From the NCBI RefSeq assembly GCF_009909155.2, contig NZ_JAAAPM020000025.1:1-64000 (forward strand): 64,000 nt of DNA, read 5' to 3'. The position numbers and the translations under genes were made by a program. This document shows positions 33,958 through 42,294 of this stretch, piece by piece. The DNA comes from Flavobacterium undicola (GTDB lineage Bacteria; Bacteroidota; Bacteroidia; Flavobacteriales; Flavobacteriaceae). The notes under the pieces were generated by a model. The model did not search any database, was not told where the DNA came from, and saw only the letters and a program-made list of their open reading frames with translations. Positions within the stretch are counted from its first letter, which is position 1. Every line of letters starts with the position of its first letter.

Positions 33958-34766
33958 TACTTCAATATCAATTCATTGATTAGTTTTCGAACTTTAGGTT
34001 CGGCATTTCGAGCAGCTTCTAAAACCTCATCGTGAGAAATCGTTTCTATACTTTCTTCGTCACCCATATCCGTAATTACCGAAATACCAAAAGTTTCTAA
34101 ATCCATGTGACGCGCCACAATAACTTCAGGAACGGTAGACATTCCTACGCAATCAGCTCCTATAATTTTGACCATTTTATATTCAGCCAAGGTTTCAAAT
34201 GTAGGCCCTTGCAAACCCAAATAGATTCCGTCTTTTACTTCTATATTATTTTTTTGAGCTAATTCCTTTGCTTGAGCAATCATTTTTTTTGAATAAGGCT
34301 CGCTCATATTGACAAATCGAGGTCCAAAACGTTCATCGTTTTTCCCTCGTAAAGGATGTTCCGGAACCAAATTAATATGATCCTTGATAATAACAATATC
34401 GCCTACTTTGTAATTCGGATTCACTCCGCCCGAAGCATTCGAAACAATCAATTTATTTATTCCTAAATACTTCATTACACGCACCGGAAAAGTAACTTCT
34501 TGCATCGAATAGCCTTCATAATAATGGAAACGACCTTGCATAGCCATTACTTTTTTGTCTCCAATAGTTCCAAAAACTAAAGCTCCTTTATGTCCCTCAA
34601 CTGTGGAAACCGGGAAATTAGGAATTTCAGTATAGGGCAAAGTATATTCTATTTGAATATCAGCGGTAAAATTCCCTAATCCTGAACCTAAAATTACGCC
34701 GTATTCTGGAGTGAAATTGGTTTTCGCTTTTATAAAACTAACCGTTTCTTGTACTAGCTCCCACAT
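33954..34766 (-). CDS. Purine nucleoside phosphorylase
   Basis: 270 residues of the trimeric PNP (inosine/guanosine) type. Motifs: GVILGSGLGNF near the N-terminus, GRFHYYEG, SNASGGVN, and the C-terminal GMSTVPEVIVARH. It cleaves purine nucleosides with phosphate in the salvage pathway. The start overlaps the end of lpxK by 29 bp on the same strand, so the two are probably cotranscribed. Confidence 0.93.
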   Translation of the reverse strand: MWELVQETVSFIKAKTNFTPEYGVILGSGLGNFTADIQIEYTLPYTEIPNFPVSTVEGHKGALVFGTIGDKKVMAMQGRFHYYEGYSMQEVTFPVRVMKYLGINKLIVSNASGGVNPNYKVGDIVIIKDHINLVPEHPLRGKNDERFGPRFVNMSEPYSKKMIAQAKELAQKNNIEVKDGIYLGLQGPTFETLAEYKMVKIIGADCVGMSTVPEVIVARHMDLETFGISVITDMGDEESIETISHDEVLEAARNAEPKVRKLINELILKY

Positions 34767-35763
34767 ATTTTTTTATTGTTTTATCAAATTGATCTACTTC
34801 TGAAAGAAATGAACTCTGTATTGGTAAGTAAAAAAGTTGCTCGTCTGGTAAACTTCCTTTTAATCTCACATAATCTTTTTCAGTAGTAATAATAATGGAA
34901 TCCTGAGCTTTAATAATAATTTCCTGGATATCATTTTCAGAAAAATGATGATGGTCAGGATAAGTCAAACAAACATCATTTGGATTTTTTAAATAAGAAA
35001 AGAAAGGTTCGGGTTTAGCAATTCCAGCCAAAAGCAGCTTATTTTCATCCCGAATTTCACTTATTTCTATCTTGCTGTTTTCTGAATAAATACAATCATC
35101 ATAAGCAATACAACTAAAATACAATTCTTGATTTTTAGCAAGTTTTAGTTTGTTTTTTATCGAAAGTTGATCAGCAGAGGAAAGATTTGGCGGACATTTA
35201 GTTACCACTACAACATCTGCTCTTTGAGCTCCGCTACTACTTTCACGTAAATTCCCTGTTGGAAGCATATAATCGGCTGCATAAATATCACCATAAGCAG
35301 TCAACAAAATATAAAAGCCAGCTTTCACTTTTCGATGTTGATAGGCGTCATCAAGCAAAATTACCTCAGGTTTTGGAGTTTTTGAAAGCAACTGCTCTAT
35401 TCCATTCTTACGATTGGCATCAACGGCAACTTGAATATTTGGGAATTTTTGAAAAAACTGAAAAGGTTCATCACCAAGAATTTCAGCATTCACATTGGCA
35501 TCCGCCAAAACAAATCCTTCTGATTTTCTTTTATAACCGCGACTTAAAGTAGCTACTTTGTAATTATCTGAAAGCAACCGAATCAAATATTCTATCTGAG
35601 GCGTTTTTCCGGTTCCACCCACGCTTAGATTCCCCACAGCAATTACGGGCAAATCAAAAGAATAGGATTTTAAAATGCCTTTATCGAAAAGAAAATTTCT
35701 AATGGCTGTTATTAAACCATATAAAATGGCAAATGGAAAGAGTATTTTTCGAAGTAAATTCAT
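34738..35763 (-). CDS. lpxK: Tetraacyldisaccharide 4'-kinase
   Basis: 341 residues. Phosphorylates lipid A disaccharide at the 4' position, on the inner membrane. The P-loop GNLSVGGTGKTP near residue 45 and LLDDAYQHRKV are typical of LpxK, as is the N-terminal membrane-associated helix. Normal length. Its 5' neighbour on the same strand is a toxin-antitoxin pair 2 bp upstream, an unusual companion. Confidence 0.95.
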   Translation of the reverse strand: MNLLRKILFPFAILYGLITAIRNFLFDKGILKSYSFDLPVIAVGNLSVGGTGKTPQIEYLIRLLSDNYKVATLSRGYKRKSEGFVLADANVNAEILGDEPFQFFQKFPNIQVAVDANRKNGIEQLLSKTPKPEVILLDDAYQHRKVKAGFYILLTAYGDIYAADYMLPTGNLRESSSGAQRADVVVVTKCPPNLSSADQLSIKNKLKLAKNQELYFSCIAYDDCIYSENSKIEISEIRDENKLLLAGIAKPEPFFSYLKNPNDVCLTYPDHHHFSENDIQEIIIKAQDSIIITTEKDYVRLKGSLPDEQLFYLPIQSSFLSEVDQFDKTIKKYVGASTRNG

Positions 35764-35765
35764 AA

Positions 35766-36047
35766 TTATTTATCAGAATAGTGCCCCATTGCTGAAATGA
35801 CATCAACAACAACCAAATCATCATTTACCGTGTAAATTAGTCTGTCTTTTGGGTTAATTTGTCTTGACCAAAAACCAGCTAAATTTTCCTTTAATGCTTC
35901 TGGTTTTCCCACTCCTGTATATGGTGTTTCTGAAAGTTCTTCTAATATTGTTGTAATTTTCTTAATACTGGCTTGATTTCCAGATTTAAAATGTTTTTTT
36001 ATTTGCTTTTTAGCAAGATCTGTTATTTCAATCCTAAACTTCCCCAT
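35766..36047 (-). CDS. Txe/YoeB-type toxin
   Basis: 93 residues of the RelE/YoeB fold (FRIEITDLAKKQIKKH, GVGKPEALKENLAGFWSRQI, DRLIYTV, HYSDK). Such toxins cut mRNA on the ribosome. The start overlaps the antitoxin 3' end by 25 bp, the usual order antitoxin then toxin. The C-terminal HYSDK resembles the YoeB end (HYxD/H Y). Confidence 0.85.
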   Translation of the reverse strand: MGKFRIEITDLAKKQIKKHFKSGNQASIKKITTILEELSETPYTGVGKPEALKENLAGFWSRQINPKDRLIYTVNDDLVVVDVISAMGHYSDK

Positions 36048-36262
36048 ATATCATTTGGATCAATTACTGTTCTTTTCTTACTTTTTGCAGACTCTAAAAC
36101 CATTTTAACAAATTCTGGATCATAAAGACTTTCTTCTTTCTTTCTTTTTTCAGAATCAGTTTCAACAATTTCTATTCCGTCAACACCTTTAAAAAAAGCT
36201 TCAAACATAGCCATAAATGCTTTTCCTGTTTTGGTACGTTCGTTAATTTTTATTGTAGTCAT
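36023..36262 (-). CDS. Antitoxin of the YoeB-type pair
   Basis: 79 residues from the ATG at 36262 (MTTIKINERT); the longer frame to 36292 would begin in the promoter. The N-terminal part is likely DNA-binding/dimerising and the C-terminal half (about 45-79, ending WGSLGLK) likely wraps the toxin. No strong family name can be given. Autoregulation is expected by analogy. Confidence 0.7.
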   Translation of the reverse strand: MTTIKINERTKTGKAFMAMFEAFFKGVDGIEIVETDSEKRKKEESLYDPEFVKMVLESAKSKKRTVIDPNDIWGSLGLK

Positions 36263-36281
36263 AACTTTAGGTTTTGAATTA

Positions 36282-36289
36282 CAAAGATA
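36282..36289 (-). promoter_or_regulatory. -7 element of the toxin-antitoxin operon
   Basis: TATCTTTG on the minus strand (TAnnTTTG), 19 bp upstream of the antitoxin ATG at 36262. It supports that start and rules out the longer frame. Confidence 0.6.
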
Positions 36290-36379
36290 CAAAATTCATG
36301 CTGCTTTTTTTATTTGAAACAGAACAGTTTCAGTCAAGCTTTTTTTACCGTAAATTCAAAATTCAAGAGCAGAATATTT

Positions 36380-36387
36380 TATCTTTG
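36380..36387 (+). promoter_or_regulatory. -7 element upstream of the Nif3-like gene
   Basis: TATCTTTG matches TAnnTTTG. It would give an untranslated leader of about 75 nt before the ATG at 36468. Confidence 0.45.
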
Positions 36388-36467
36388 AATTGAAATAAAA
36401 ATGTTTTAGTTCATTTGGCTTTATAGCTTTTCGAAAAACCAAATAATTAAAAAAAATCCCTTTTCAA

Positions 36468-37562
36468 ATGAAAATAAAAGAAATTCTTTCTGTTCTCGAA
36501 GAAATGGCACCTTTAGCCTTTGCCGAAGATTTTGACAACGTTGGTCTATTAGTTGGTGACCAAAATGCTGATGCTACAGGAGTTTTAGTTTGTCACGATG
36601 CCTTAGAAAATGTAATTGACGAAGCAATTGCCAAGAAATGCAATTTGGTAGTTTGTTTTCATCCTATTTTGTTTTCAGGTTTGAAGAAAATAACGGGTAA
36701 GAACTATGTCGAACGCTCGATTATTAAAGCCATTAAAAATGACATTGCTATTTATGCTGTTCACACCGCCTTAGACAATCATCAGGATGGGGTAAATAAA
36801 ATATTTTGTGATGCGCTGGGATTGAAAAAAACAAAAGTATTGATTCCGAAACCGAATTTTATTCGAAAATTAATTACCTACACTATCCCTGAAAACGCTG
36901 AGAAACTGCGTAATACCTTATTTGATGCAGGCGCTGGAAACATTGGAAACTATGAAGATTGCAGTTTCAATTCTAAAGGGATTGGGACATATATGGGTAA
37001 TGAACACAGCAATCCCGAAATAGGCGAACGTTTTGAATTTGTTGAAAGCGAAGAAATAAAAATCGAAGTCACTTTCGAGAAATATTTGGAATCCAAAATC
37101 CTAAAAGCACTTTTTAAAAACCATGTTTACGAAGAAGTGGCTTATGAAATCTATGAATTACAAAATCCACATCAAAATATCGGTTTGGGGATGATTGGTG
37201 AATTTGAAAATCCGATGAGTGAAAAAGACTTTTTAGCCTTGGTAAAAGATAAAATGCAAGCTGATGGAATTCGCCATTCTACATTTTTAGGAAAATCCAT
37301 AAAAAAAGTAGCCGTCTTGGGAGGTTCAGGAAGTTTTGCCATAAAAAATGCTATTCAGGCCGATGCTGATGCTTTTTTAACGGCCGATTTGAAATACCAT
37401 CAGTTTTATGAAGCCGAAAATCGATTACTTTTAGCCGATATTGGACATTTTGAGAGTGAACGCTATACAAAAAATTATATTGTTGATTTTCTTCGGAAAA
37501 AAATCCTTAATTTTGCAATCATTTTATCTGAAGAAAATACAAATCCAGTTAAGTACTTATAG
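36468..37562 (+). CDS. Nif3-like dinuclear metal centre protein
   Basis: 364 residues. N- and C-terminal Nif3/DUF34 halves (FDNVGLLVGD, VCFHPILFSGLKK, HTALDNHQDGVN; later ADLKYHQFYEA and DIGHFESE) carry the metal-binding His/Asp/Glu residues. A middle domain (about 125-230) is the PII/CutA-like insertion typical of longer members. The protein forms toroid hexamers; its reaction is not settled. The coiled-coil gene follows 9 bp downstream, the usual Bacteroidota pairing. Confidence 0.92.
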   Translation: MKIKEILSVLEEMAPLAFAEDFDNVGLLVGDQNADATGVLVCHDALENVIDEAIAKKCNLVVCFHPILFSGLKKITGKNYVERSIIKAIKNDIAIYAVHTALDNHQDGVNKIFCDALGLKKTKVLIPKPNFIRKLITYTIPENAEKLRNTLFDAGAGNIGNYEDCSFNSKGIGTYMGNEHSNPEIGERFEFVESEEIKIEVTFEKYLESKILKALFKNHVYEEVAYEIYELQNPHQNIGLGMIGEFENPMSEKDFLALVKDKMQADGIRHSTFLGKSIKKVAVLGGSGSFAIKNAIQADADAFLTADLKYHQFYEAENRLLLADIGHFESERYTKNYIVDFLRKKILNFAIILSEENTNPVKYL

Positions 37563-37571
37563 AAATAGAAT

Positions 37572-38351
37572 ATGACTAATACGAAAGAATTAAGTGTTGA
37601 GGACAAGTTAAGAGCCATCTACGATTTACAATTGATTGACTCTAGAATTGACGAAATTAGAAATGTAAGAGGGGAACTTCCTCTTGAAGTGGAAGATTTA
37701 GAAGATGAAGTTGCTGGTTTAAGCACACGTTCTGAAAAATTGAAAAGCGAGCTTGAAGTTATTGAAGAGCAAATAAAAGCTAAAAAGAACAGTATTGATG
37801 ACCATAAAGAGGCTATCAAAAAATATACTAAACAACAAGAAAGTGTTCGTAACAACAGAGAATTCAACTCTTTAACTAAAGAAGTAGAATTCCAAGAGCT
37901 TGAAATTCAATTAGCTGAAAAGCAAATGAAAGAAATGAAAGCTTCTATCGAACACAAGAAAGAGATTATTGCTCAATCTAGAGAGAAATTAGAGCTAAAA
38001 TCAAATCACTTAAAACATAAAAAATTAGAGTTAGACGCTATCATGGCTGAAACTGCTAAGGAAGAAGATTTTTTAACTCAAAAATCTGCTGAATTCCAAG
38101 AACTAATTGAAGACAGATTATTAGCTGCTTACACAAGAATTCGTACAAGTGTTCGTAATGGATTAGCTGTTGTTTCTATCGAAAGAGGAGCATCTGCAGG
38201 TTCATTCTTCACTATTCCACCACAAACACAGGTAGAAATTGCTTCAAGAAAGAAAATCATCATCGATGAGCATTCTGGAAGAATTTTAGTAGACAGTAGT
38301 TTAGCTGAGGAAGAAAAAGAAAAAATGAAAAACTTATTTGCAAGTATTTAA
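37572..38351 (+). CDS. Coiled-coil 'zinc ribbon' (PF02591-type) protein lacking its cysteines
   Basis: 259 residues. Residues ~10-190 form a long coiled coil (many Glu/Lys/Leu heptads). The C-terminal region normally has two CxxC pairs; here the positions read GASAGSFFTIPPQ and IIIDEHSGRILVD, with no Cys at all. The surrounding scaffold is preserved. The protein is often adjacent to Nif3, as here, but its job is unknown. A perfect terminator follows. Confidence 0.85.
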   Translation: MTNTKELSVEDKLRAIYDLQLIDSRIDEIRNVRGELPLEVEDLEDEVAGLSTRSEKLKSELEVIEEQIKAKKNSIDDHKEAIKKYTKQQESVRNNREFNSLTKEVEFQELEIQLAEKQMKEMKASIEHKKEIIAQSREKLELKSNHLKHKKLELDAIMAETAKEEDFLTQKSAEFQELIEDRLLAAYTRIRTSVRNGLAVVSIERGASAGSFFTIPPQTQVEIASRKKIIIDEHSGRILVDSSLAEEEKEKMKNLFASI

Positions 38352-38359
38352 TTATATTT

Positions 38360-38390
38360 AAGTCCCGATTAACCATCGGGACTTTTTTAT
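38360..38390 (+). terminator. Rho-independent terminator
   Basis: AAGTCCCGAT and its perfect complement around TAACC, followed by TTTTTAT. Ends the Nif3-like/coiled-coil operon just before the hydrolase start at 38392. Confidence 0.9.
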
Positions 38391-38391
38391 T

Positions 38392-39234
38392 ATGAAAAAA
38401 GCACTTTATTTTCTACTTACTAAATCCATTGGTTTCTACATCAATGCTTTAAGTTTTATTTTTCCTGAAAAAGCTACACAACTCGCTTATGCTTTGTTTA
38501 GCGAACCTCGTGATGGAAAATTAGCAAAAGACAATCTTCCGGAAATACTCCGCGAAACCGAAAAAGAAACCTATCAACATCAAGATTCTCTTTTTCAAAC
38601 CTATACCTGGAAAGGAAACGACAATATTATTCTTTTAGTCCATGGTTGGGAAAGCAATGCTTCTCGTTGGGAAAAACTATTAGTTTATTTAAAAAATTCA
38701 GGAAGCACCATTATTGCAATCGATGCTCCAGCCCATGGATTATCAAGCGGCAAGGAGTTTAATATTCCTCAATATGCTGCTTTTATCGATATTATTGTTC
38801 AAAAATTTGCTCCTAAACACCTTATTGGGCATTCTTTAGGAGGTAAAACCTGTCTTTATTACCAATCGATATACCAAAATAACAGTATTGAAAAAATGGT
38901 CATTTTAGGTTCGCCAAGTGATTTCAAAATCATTCTTAATAATTACATCAACTTATTGAGTTTAAATTCTAAAATCTCAAAAGGACTGGAAAATCATTAT
39001 CTCAATCACTTTAACCTTCAATTAGAACATTTTTCGGGGAAATTATTTGCTTCCAAAATAAAAACCAAAGGATTTATTGCTCATGATTCTGAGGACACCA
39101 TAGTATTATTTGAAGAAGGAAAAAAAATAGCCGGTGCTTGGCAAGATTCAATTTTCATTGAAACCAAAGGCCTTGGTCATAGCCTCCACGGTGAAGAATT
39201 ATATCAAAAAGTATATCAATTCTTGTTTGAATAA
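38392..39234 (+). CDS. Alpha/beta hydrolase
   Basis: 280 residues. HGWESNAS forms the oxyanion region, the nucleophile Ser lies in GHSLGGKT, and the catalytic His is probably in GLGHSLHG near the C-terminus; an Asp in AHDSEDTIV may complete the triad. Substrate unknown; possibly an esterase or thioesterase. No signal peptide, so cytoplasmic. The start codon lies right after the upstream terminator, so a weak promoter or read-through is needed. Confidence 0.85.
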   Translation: MKKALYFLLTKSIGFYINALSFIFPEKATQLAYALFSEPRDGKLAKDNLPEILRETEKETYQHQDSLFQTYTWKGNDNIILLVHGWESNASRWEKLLVYLKNSGSTIIAIDAPAHGLSSGKEFNIPQYAAFIDIIVQKFAPKHLIGHSLGGKTCLYYQSIYQNNSIEKMVILGSPSDFKIILNNYINLLSLNSKISKGLENHYLNHFNLQLEHFSGKLFASKIKTKGFIAHDSEDTIVLFEEGKKIAGAWQDSIFIETKGLGHSLHGEELYQKVYQFLFE

Positions 39235-39252
39235 TTATTCAATATCAAAAAT

Positions 39253-39303
39253 CAATGACAATGACAATGACAATGACAATTTCAAAAGCAATTTCAAAAG
39301 CAA
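39253..39303 (+). repeat. Short tandem repeats between hydrolase and rluF
   Basis: CAATGA repeated about 4.5 times, then TTTCAAAAGCAA twice. It is a short slippage-prone tract just upstream of the rluF promoter and might vary in length. Confidence 0.8.
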
Positions 39304-39348
39304 TTCTATTTCGAAATTACCATTGTTAATTGTTATTGTATTATTCCT

Positions 39349-39356
39349 TACTTTTG
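39349..39356 (+). promoter_or_regulatory. -7 element of rluF (possible leaderless mRNA)
   Basis: TACTTTTG fits TAnnTTTG and ends only 4 bp before the rluF ATG at 39361, so transcription would start at about the start codon. Confidence 0.55.
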
Positions 39357-39360
39357 CACT

Positions 39361-40173
39361 ATGGAAGAAAATCTAAAACGTCTCAATAAATTCATAGGAG
39401 AAACGGGCTTTTGCTCTCGTCGTGAAGCTGATAAATATATTGAAGAAGGTCGTGTAACCATCAATGGAATTGTGCCTGAATTAGGCACAAAAGTTAGTCC
39501 AAATGATGAAGTGCGTATTGACGGTAAACTGATTCATGAGAAAAACGAAAAACACGTTTATCTTGCTTTTAACAAACCTGTTGGAATCGAGTGTACCACT
39601 AATCTGGAAGTTCGCAATAATATTGTGGATTACATCAATTATCCCAAACGTATTTTCCCAATAGGCCGATTAGACAAAGCTTCTGAAGGTTTGATTTTTA
39701 TGACTAATGATGGCGACATTGTCAATAAAATATTGCGTGCCAGAAACAATCACGAAAAAGAATATACTGTAACGGTTAACAAACCGATTACCGACCGTTT
39801 TATTCAACGTATGGGAAATGGTGTTCCAATTTTAGATACCGTAACCCGAAAATGTAAAGTAGAACAAATTAGCAAAAACATTTTCAAAATTATTCTTACT
39901 CAAGGTTTGAATCGTCAAATTCGTAGAATGTGCGAATATCTAGGTTACGAAGTTACTGCCCTGAAACGTATTCGTATCATTAATATTTCACTAGATGTTC
40001 CTGTGGGACGCTACCGCGATTTGACTGATGCTGAAATCAAAGAATTAAATGAACTTATCGAACCTTCGAGTAAAACTGAAGAAGCGAGTTTGCCTAAAGC
40101 CGAAGTTCAAAAACGCAGAACCGAATTCATCAAAAAAGACGATCCTAGATTTAAGAAAAGAGGAGATTATTAG
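39361..40173 (+). CDS. rluF: 23S rRNA pseudouridine synthase, RluF type
   Basis: 270 residues. An S4 RNA-binding domain ([20 protein letters not shown], about 5-60) is followed by the RsuA-family catalytic domain with catalytic Asp in [12 protein letters not shown]. The stretch [14 protein letters not shown] is typical of RluF, which modifies U2604 of 23S rRNA; RluB-like specificity is less likely. The C-terminal ~30 residues are a basic tail. Start supported by the -7 element 4 bp upstream. Confidence 0.9.
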   Translation: MEENLKRLNKFIGETGFCSRREADKYIEEGRVTINGIVPELGTKVSPNDEVRIDGKLIHEKNEKHVYLAFNKPVGIECTTNLEVRNNIVDYINYPKRIFPIGRLDKASEGLIFMTNDGDIVNKILRARNNHEKEYTVTVNKPITDRFIQRMGNGVPILDTVTRKCKVEQISKNIFKIILTQGLNRQIRRMCEYLGYEVTALKRIRIINISLDVPVGRYRDLTDAEIKELNELIEPSSKTEEASLPKAEVQKRRTEFIKKDDPRFKKRGDY

Positions 40174-40198
40174 TTTTCCCGTTTTTTCGCTAAAATAA

Positions 40199-40232
40199 AA
40201 AAGGCGAATTGATATTTATCAATACGCCTTTT
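40199..40232. terminator. Bidirectional terminator
   Basis: AAAAGGCG pairs with CGCCTTTT, with an inner ATTGAT/ATCAAT extension. It lies between the convergent rluF and PQQ-like genes, with A and T runs on both sides. Confidence 0.85.
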
Positions 40233-40253
40233 GCTAATTACAACTTTAAACTA

Positions 40254-42158
40254 TTATACTTTCTTATTGAAAATTCTTAATTCATTTTCGTAGATATAAT
40301 AAATCGATTGTGTTGCCTGGTTAATTTCATAAATTGGACGCATGTTTTCAAAGATAATTTTATCTAATTCTGTACCATCTTCCTTTTTCACTTTCACTAA
40401 TACTTTTTTGCTGGTTGCTTCATCTTTAGCAAAAATATAAGAGTAATCACGATTTTGTTTCATTGCTTGATAGCGCTGTCCAAATCTTTTAGAAACATCT
40501 GCTAAAGCCGCTGACGCAACTGCCTGATTTGCTGATTTTCTCAATTGACTTTCACTTCTTGCTTTTATAACACTTGTAGATTCTTTTCCTGTAGCAGGAT
40601 CTATAGTTGTCATCGTCCATTCGCTTCCGACAATAGCATTTGCAGCTGAAGCAACTCCCAAACCAATTGATCCAGCAGTAGCAAGAGCTGATCCCCATGC
40701 TCTACCACCATCACCTGGCTGTGTGTAAATTCTTTGGTATAAAACTTTACCTTCTTTACTTACACCCATAACTTCTGTTGGCCCTGAAAGTGCAACTCCC
40801 CAAGAAAACAATTCGATAGAATTTAATTCTTTTTCTTTCTTAACATTTACTTTCGCAAACGCATCTGGTTTGTCAGTTACTTTTGTATCAAATTTAAAAA
40901 GTTTTTCGTCATTGTAAACTAAAAACTGATTTTTCTCTTCGTCAAAAACATTTAATAATGGACGATTTTCATTAAATTTTAAATTTCCTCTCCATAATTT
41001 TTTTCCACTTTTATAGTCAACCATATTACCATAAGTTGCAGTTAAATATAAAACTTTATCGTCTACTTTTTCTAAACAATTGATAGCATCTTCTTTATTA
41101 TCAGATATTTCGATAAAGCTTTTCCATTTTTTCTGCCCATCTTTATCAATAAGCATCATTTCATTTTCTGCAACATATAAATAATCTCCATCAATTGGAA
41201 TTACTTTTTTCAATCCGTCACCTCGAGCATCTTTTTTCCAAACTTTAGAACCATCCTTTAAATTATAAAAATTGAATCCGCTATTATGTGCTACTAAAAG
41301 TTTAGTTCCCCAATCTTCTAAGTAAACAATATATTTTGTTTTAATAGCATCTTCCCAAATTGATTTTCCTGTTTCAGCATCAAGAACATTCAAGTATTGC
41401 TTAGCAGACAACAATCCTTTGCTGTTAATTACTACTAAATTTTTATTGTTTTGAGTTGGAAAAACTTTTGTATACTCAATATCTCCAACCCATTTTAGTT
41501 TACCATTTGTTCTGTCAATAGCAGATAATTTTCCGTAATAAAGCGAATAAATCGTGTTATTACTTACTTCTGCTTCATTAGATTGATTTGCTTTAAATGT
41601 AAACATTGAAGAAAACATACTTTTTGCTTCTCCCTGAACTGTTTTCCATTTAACAGCTCCATTATTCAAGTCAATTAAAGAAGCTATAACTTTCCCATCC
41701 TCAACTCCTTTTACTAAATATTCATTATCCTTATATAAAAATTGGCTGTTAAAAACAGTGTATTTATAATTAGCCGAATTGTAAACTACTTTCCCATCAT
41801 CAGAATTAATTAATACCGTTTTGTAATTAACTAAAGCCTCAATATAAGGAGTTCCTTCTATTGGATTTAATATGCGTTTACTGGCAAATAAATTATCAGT
41901 ATCTACTTTACTCAAAGTTTCAAGAGCCGTAACACTTCCTACTGTTTTATCTGCATCAAAACTCCAGATTTCAGTTTTAGTTTCCGGGCTGATACCTTTA
42001 ACAACATTCCCTTCTTTAACCACAATAATCCCAGTAATTGAGTTTTGTGTCAAGTCTTCAATTTTCGAATTCATTTTTAAAACTTCATCAGCAACTCTCT
42101 GGGAAAATCCAGTGTAGCCAACTAAAGTCATAAAAAGTACCATAGTAATTTTTTTCAT
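40254..42158 (-). CDS. Exported PQQ-like beta-propeller protein
   Basis: 634 residues. A signal peptide (MKKITMVLFMTLVGYTGFSQ) and repeated propeller blades with TxxxxW-like motifs (GAVKWKTV, NGKLKWVGDIEY, GKSIWEDA, GSKVWKKD, GKKLWRGN). This fold is used for protein interaction as well as for quinoprotein enzymes; no PQQ-enzyme catalytic motif is seen, so a binding role is likelier. Single gene between terminators; no clear context. Confidence 0.8.
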   Translation of the reverse strand: MKKITMVLFMTLVGYTGFSQRVADEVLKMNSKIEDLTQNSITGIIVVKEGNVVKGISPETKTEIWSFDADKTVGSVTALETLSKVDTDNLFASKRILNPIEGTPYIEALVNYKTVLINSDDGKVVYNSANYKYTVFNSQFLYKDNEYLVKGVEDGKVIASLIDLNNGAVKWKTVQGEAKSMFSSMFTFKANQSNEAEVSNNTIYSLYYGKLSAIDRTNGKLKWVGDIEYTKVFPTQNNKNLVVINSKGLLSAKQYLNVLDAETGKSIWEDAIKTKYIVYLEDWGTKLLVAHNSGFNFYNLKDGSKVWKKDARGDGLKKVIPIDGDYLYVAENEMMLIDKDGQKKWKSFIEISDNKEDAINCLEKVDDKVLYLTATYGNMVDYKSGKKLWRGNLKFNENRPLLNVFDEEKNQFLVYNDEKLFKFDTKVTDKPDAFAKVNVKKEKELNSIELFSWGVALSGPTEVMGVSKEGKVLYQRIYTQPGDGGRAWGSALATAGSIGLGVASAANAIVGSEWTMTTIDPATGKESTSVIKARSESQLRKSANQAVASAALADVSKRFGQRYQAMKQNRDYSYIFAKDEATSKKVLVKVKKEDGTELDKIIFENMRPIYEINQATQSIYYIYENELRIFNKKV

Positions 42159-42243
42159 AGTTCTTTGGGGTTAAAGTTTATTTACTTAAACATTTTTCGC
42201 ACCAAATATCTTACATTGACATTTAATAAACAAGGTAATAAGT

Positions 42244-42290
42244 AAAAAAAATCTTCATAAAAATAAAAGTTTTTTTTTATGAAGATTTTT
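42244..42290 (-). terminator. Terminator of the 44.6-42.3 kb operon
   Basis: AAAAATCTTCATAAA and its complement separated by ATAAAAG and a T run. On the minus strand it lies right after the stop at 42295. Confidence 0.75.
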
Positions 42291-42294
42291 CCTT

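Noticed and set aside
39253..39303. Hexamer repeats as a CRISPR or regulatory array
   Set aside because: Units of 6 and 12 bp with no spacers; simple slippage sequence.
39134..39376. 80-residue frame overlapping the hydrolase gene end
   Set aside because: Its sequence is a translation of the hexamer repeats and the hydrolase 3' end in another frame.
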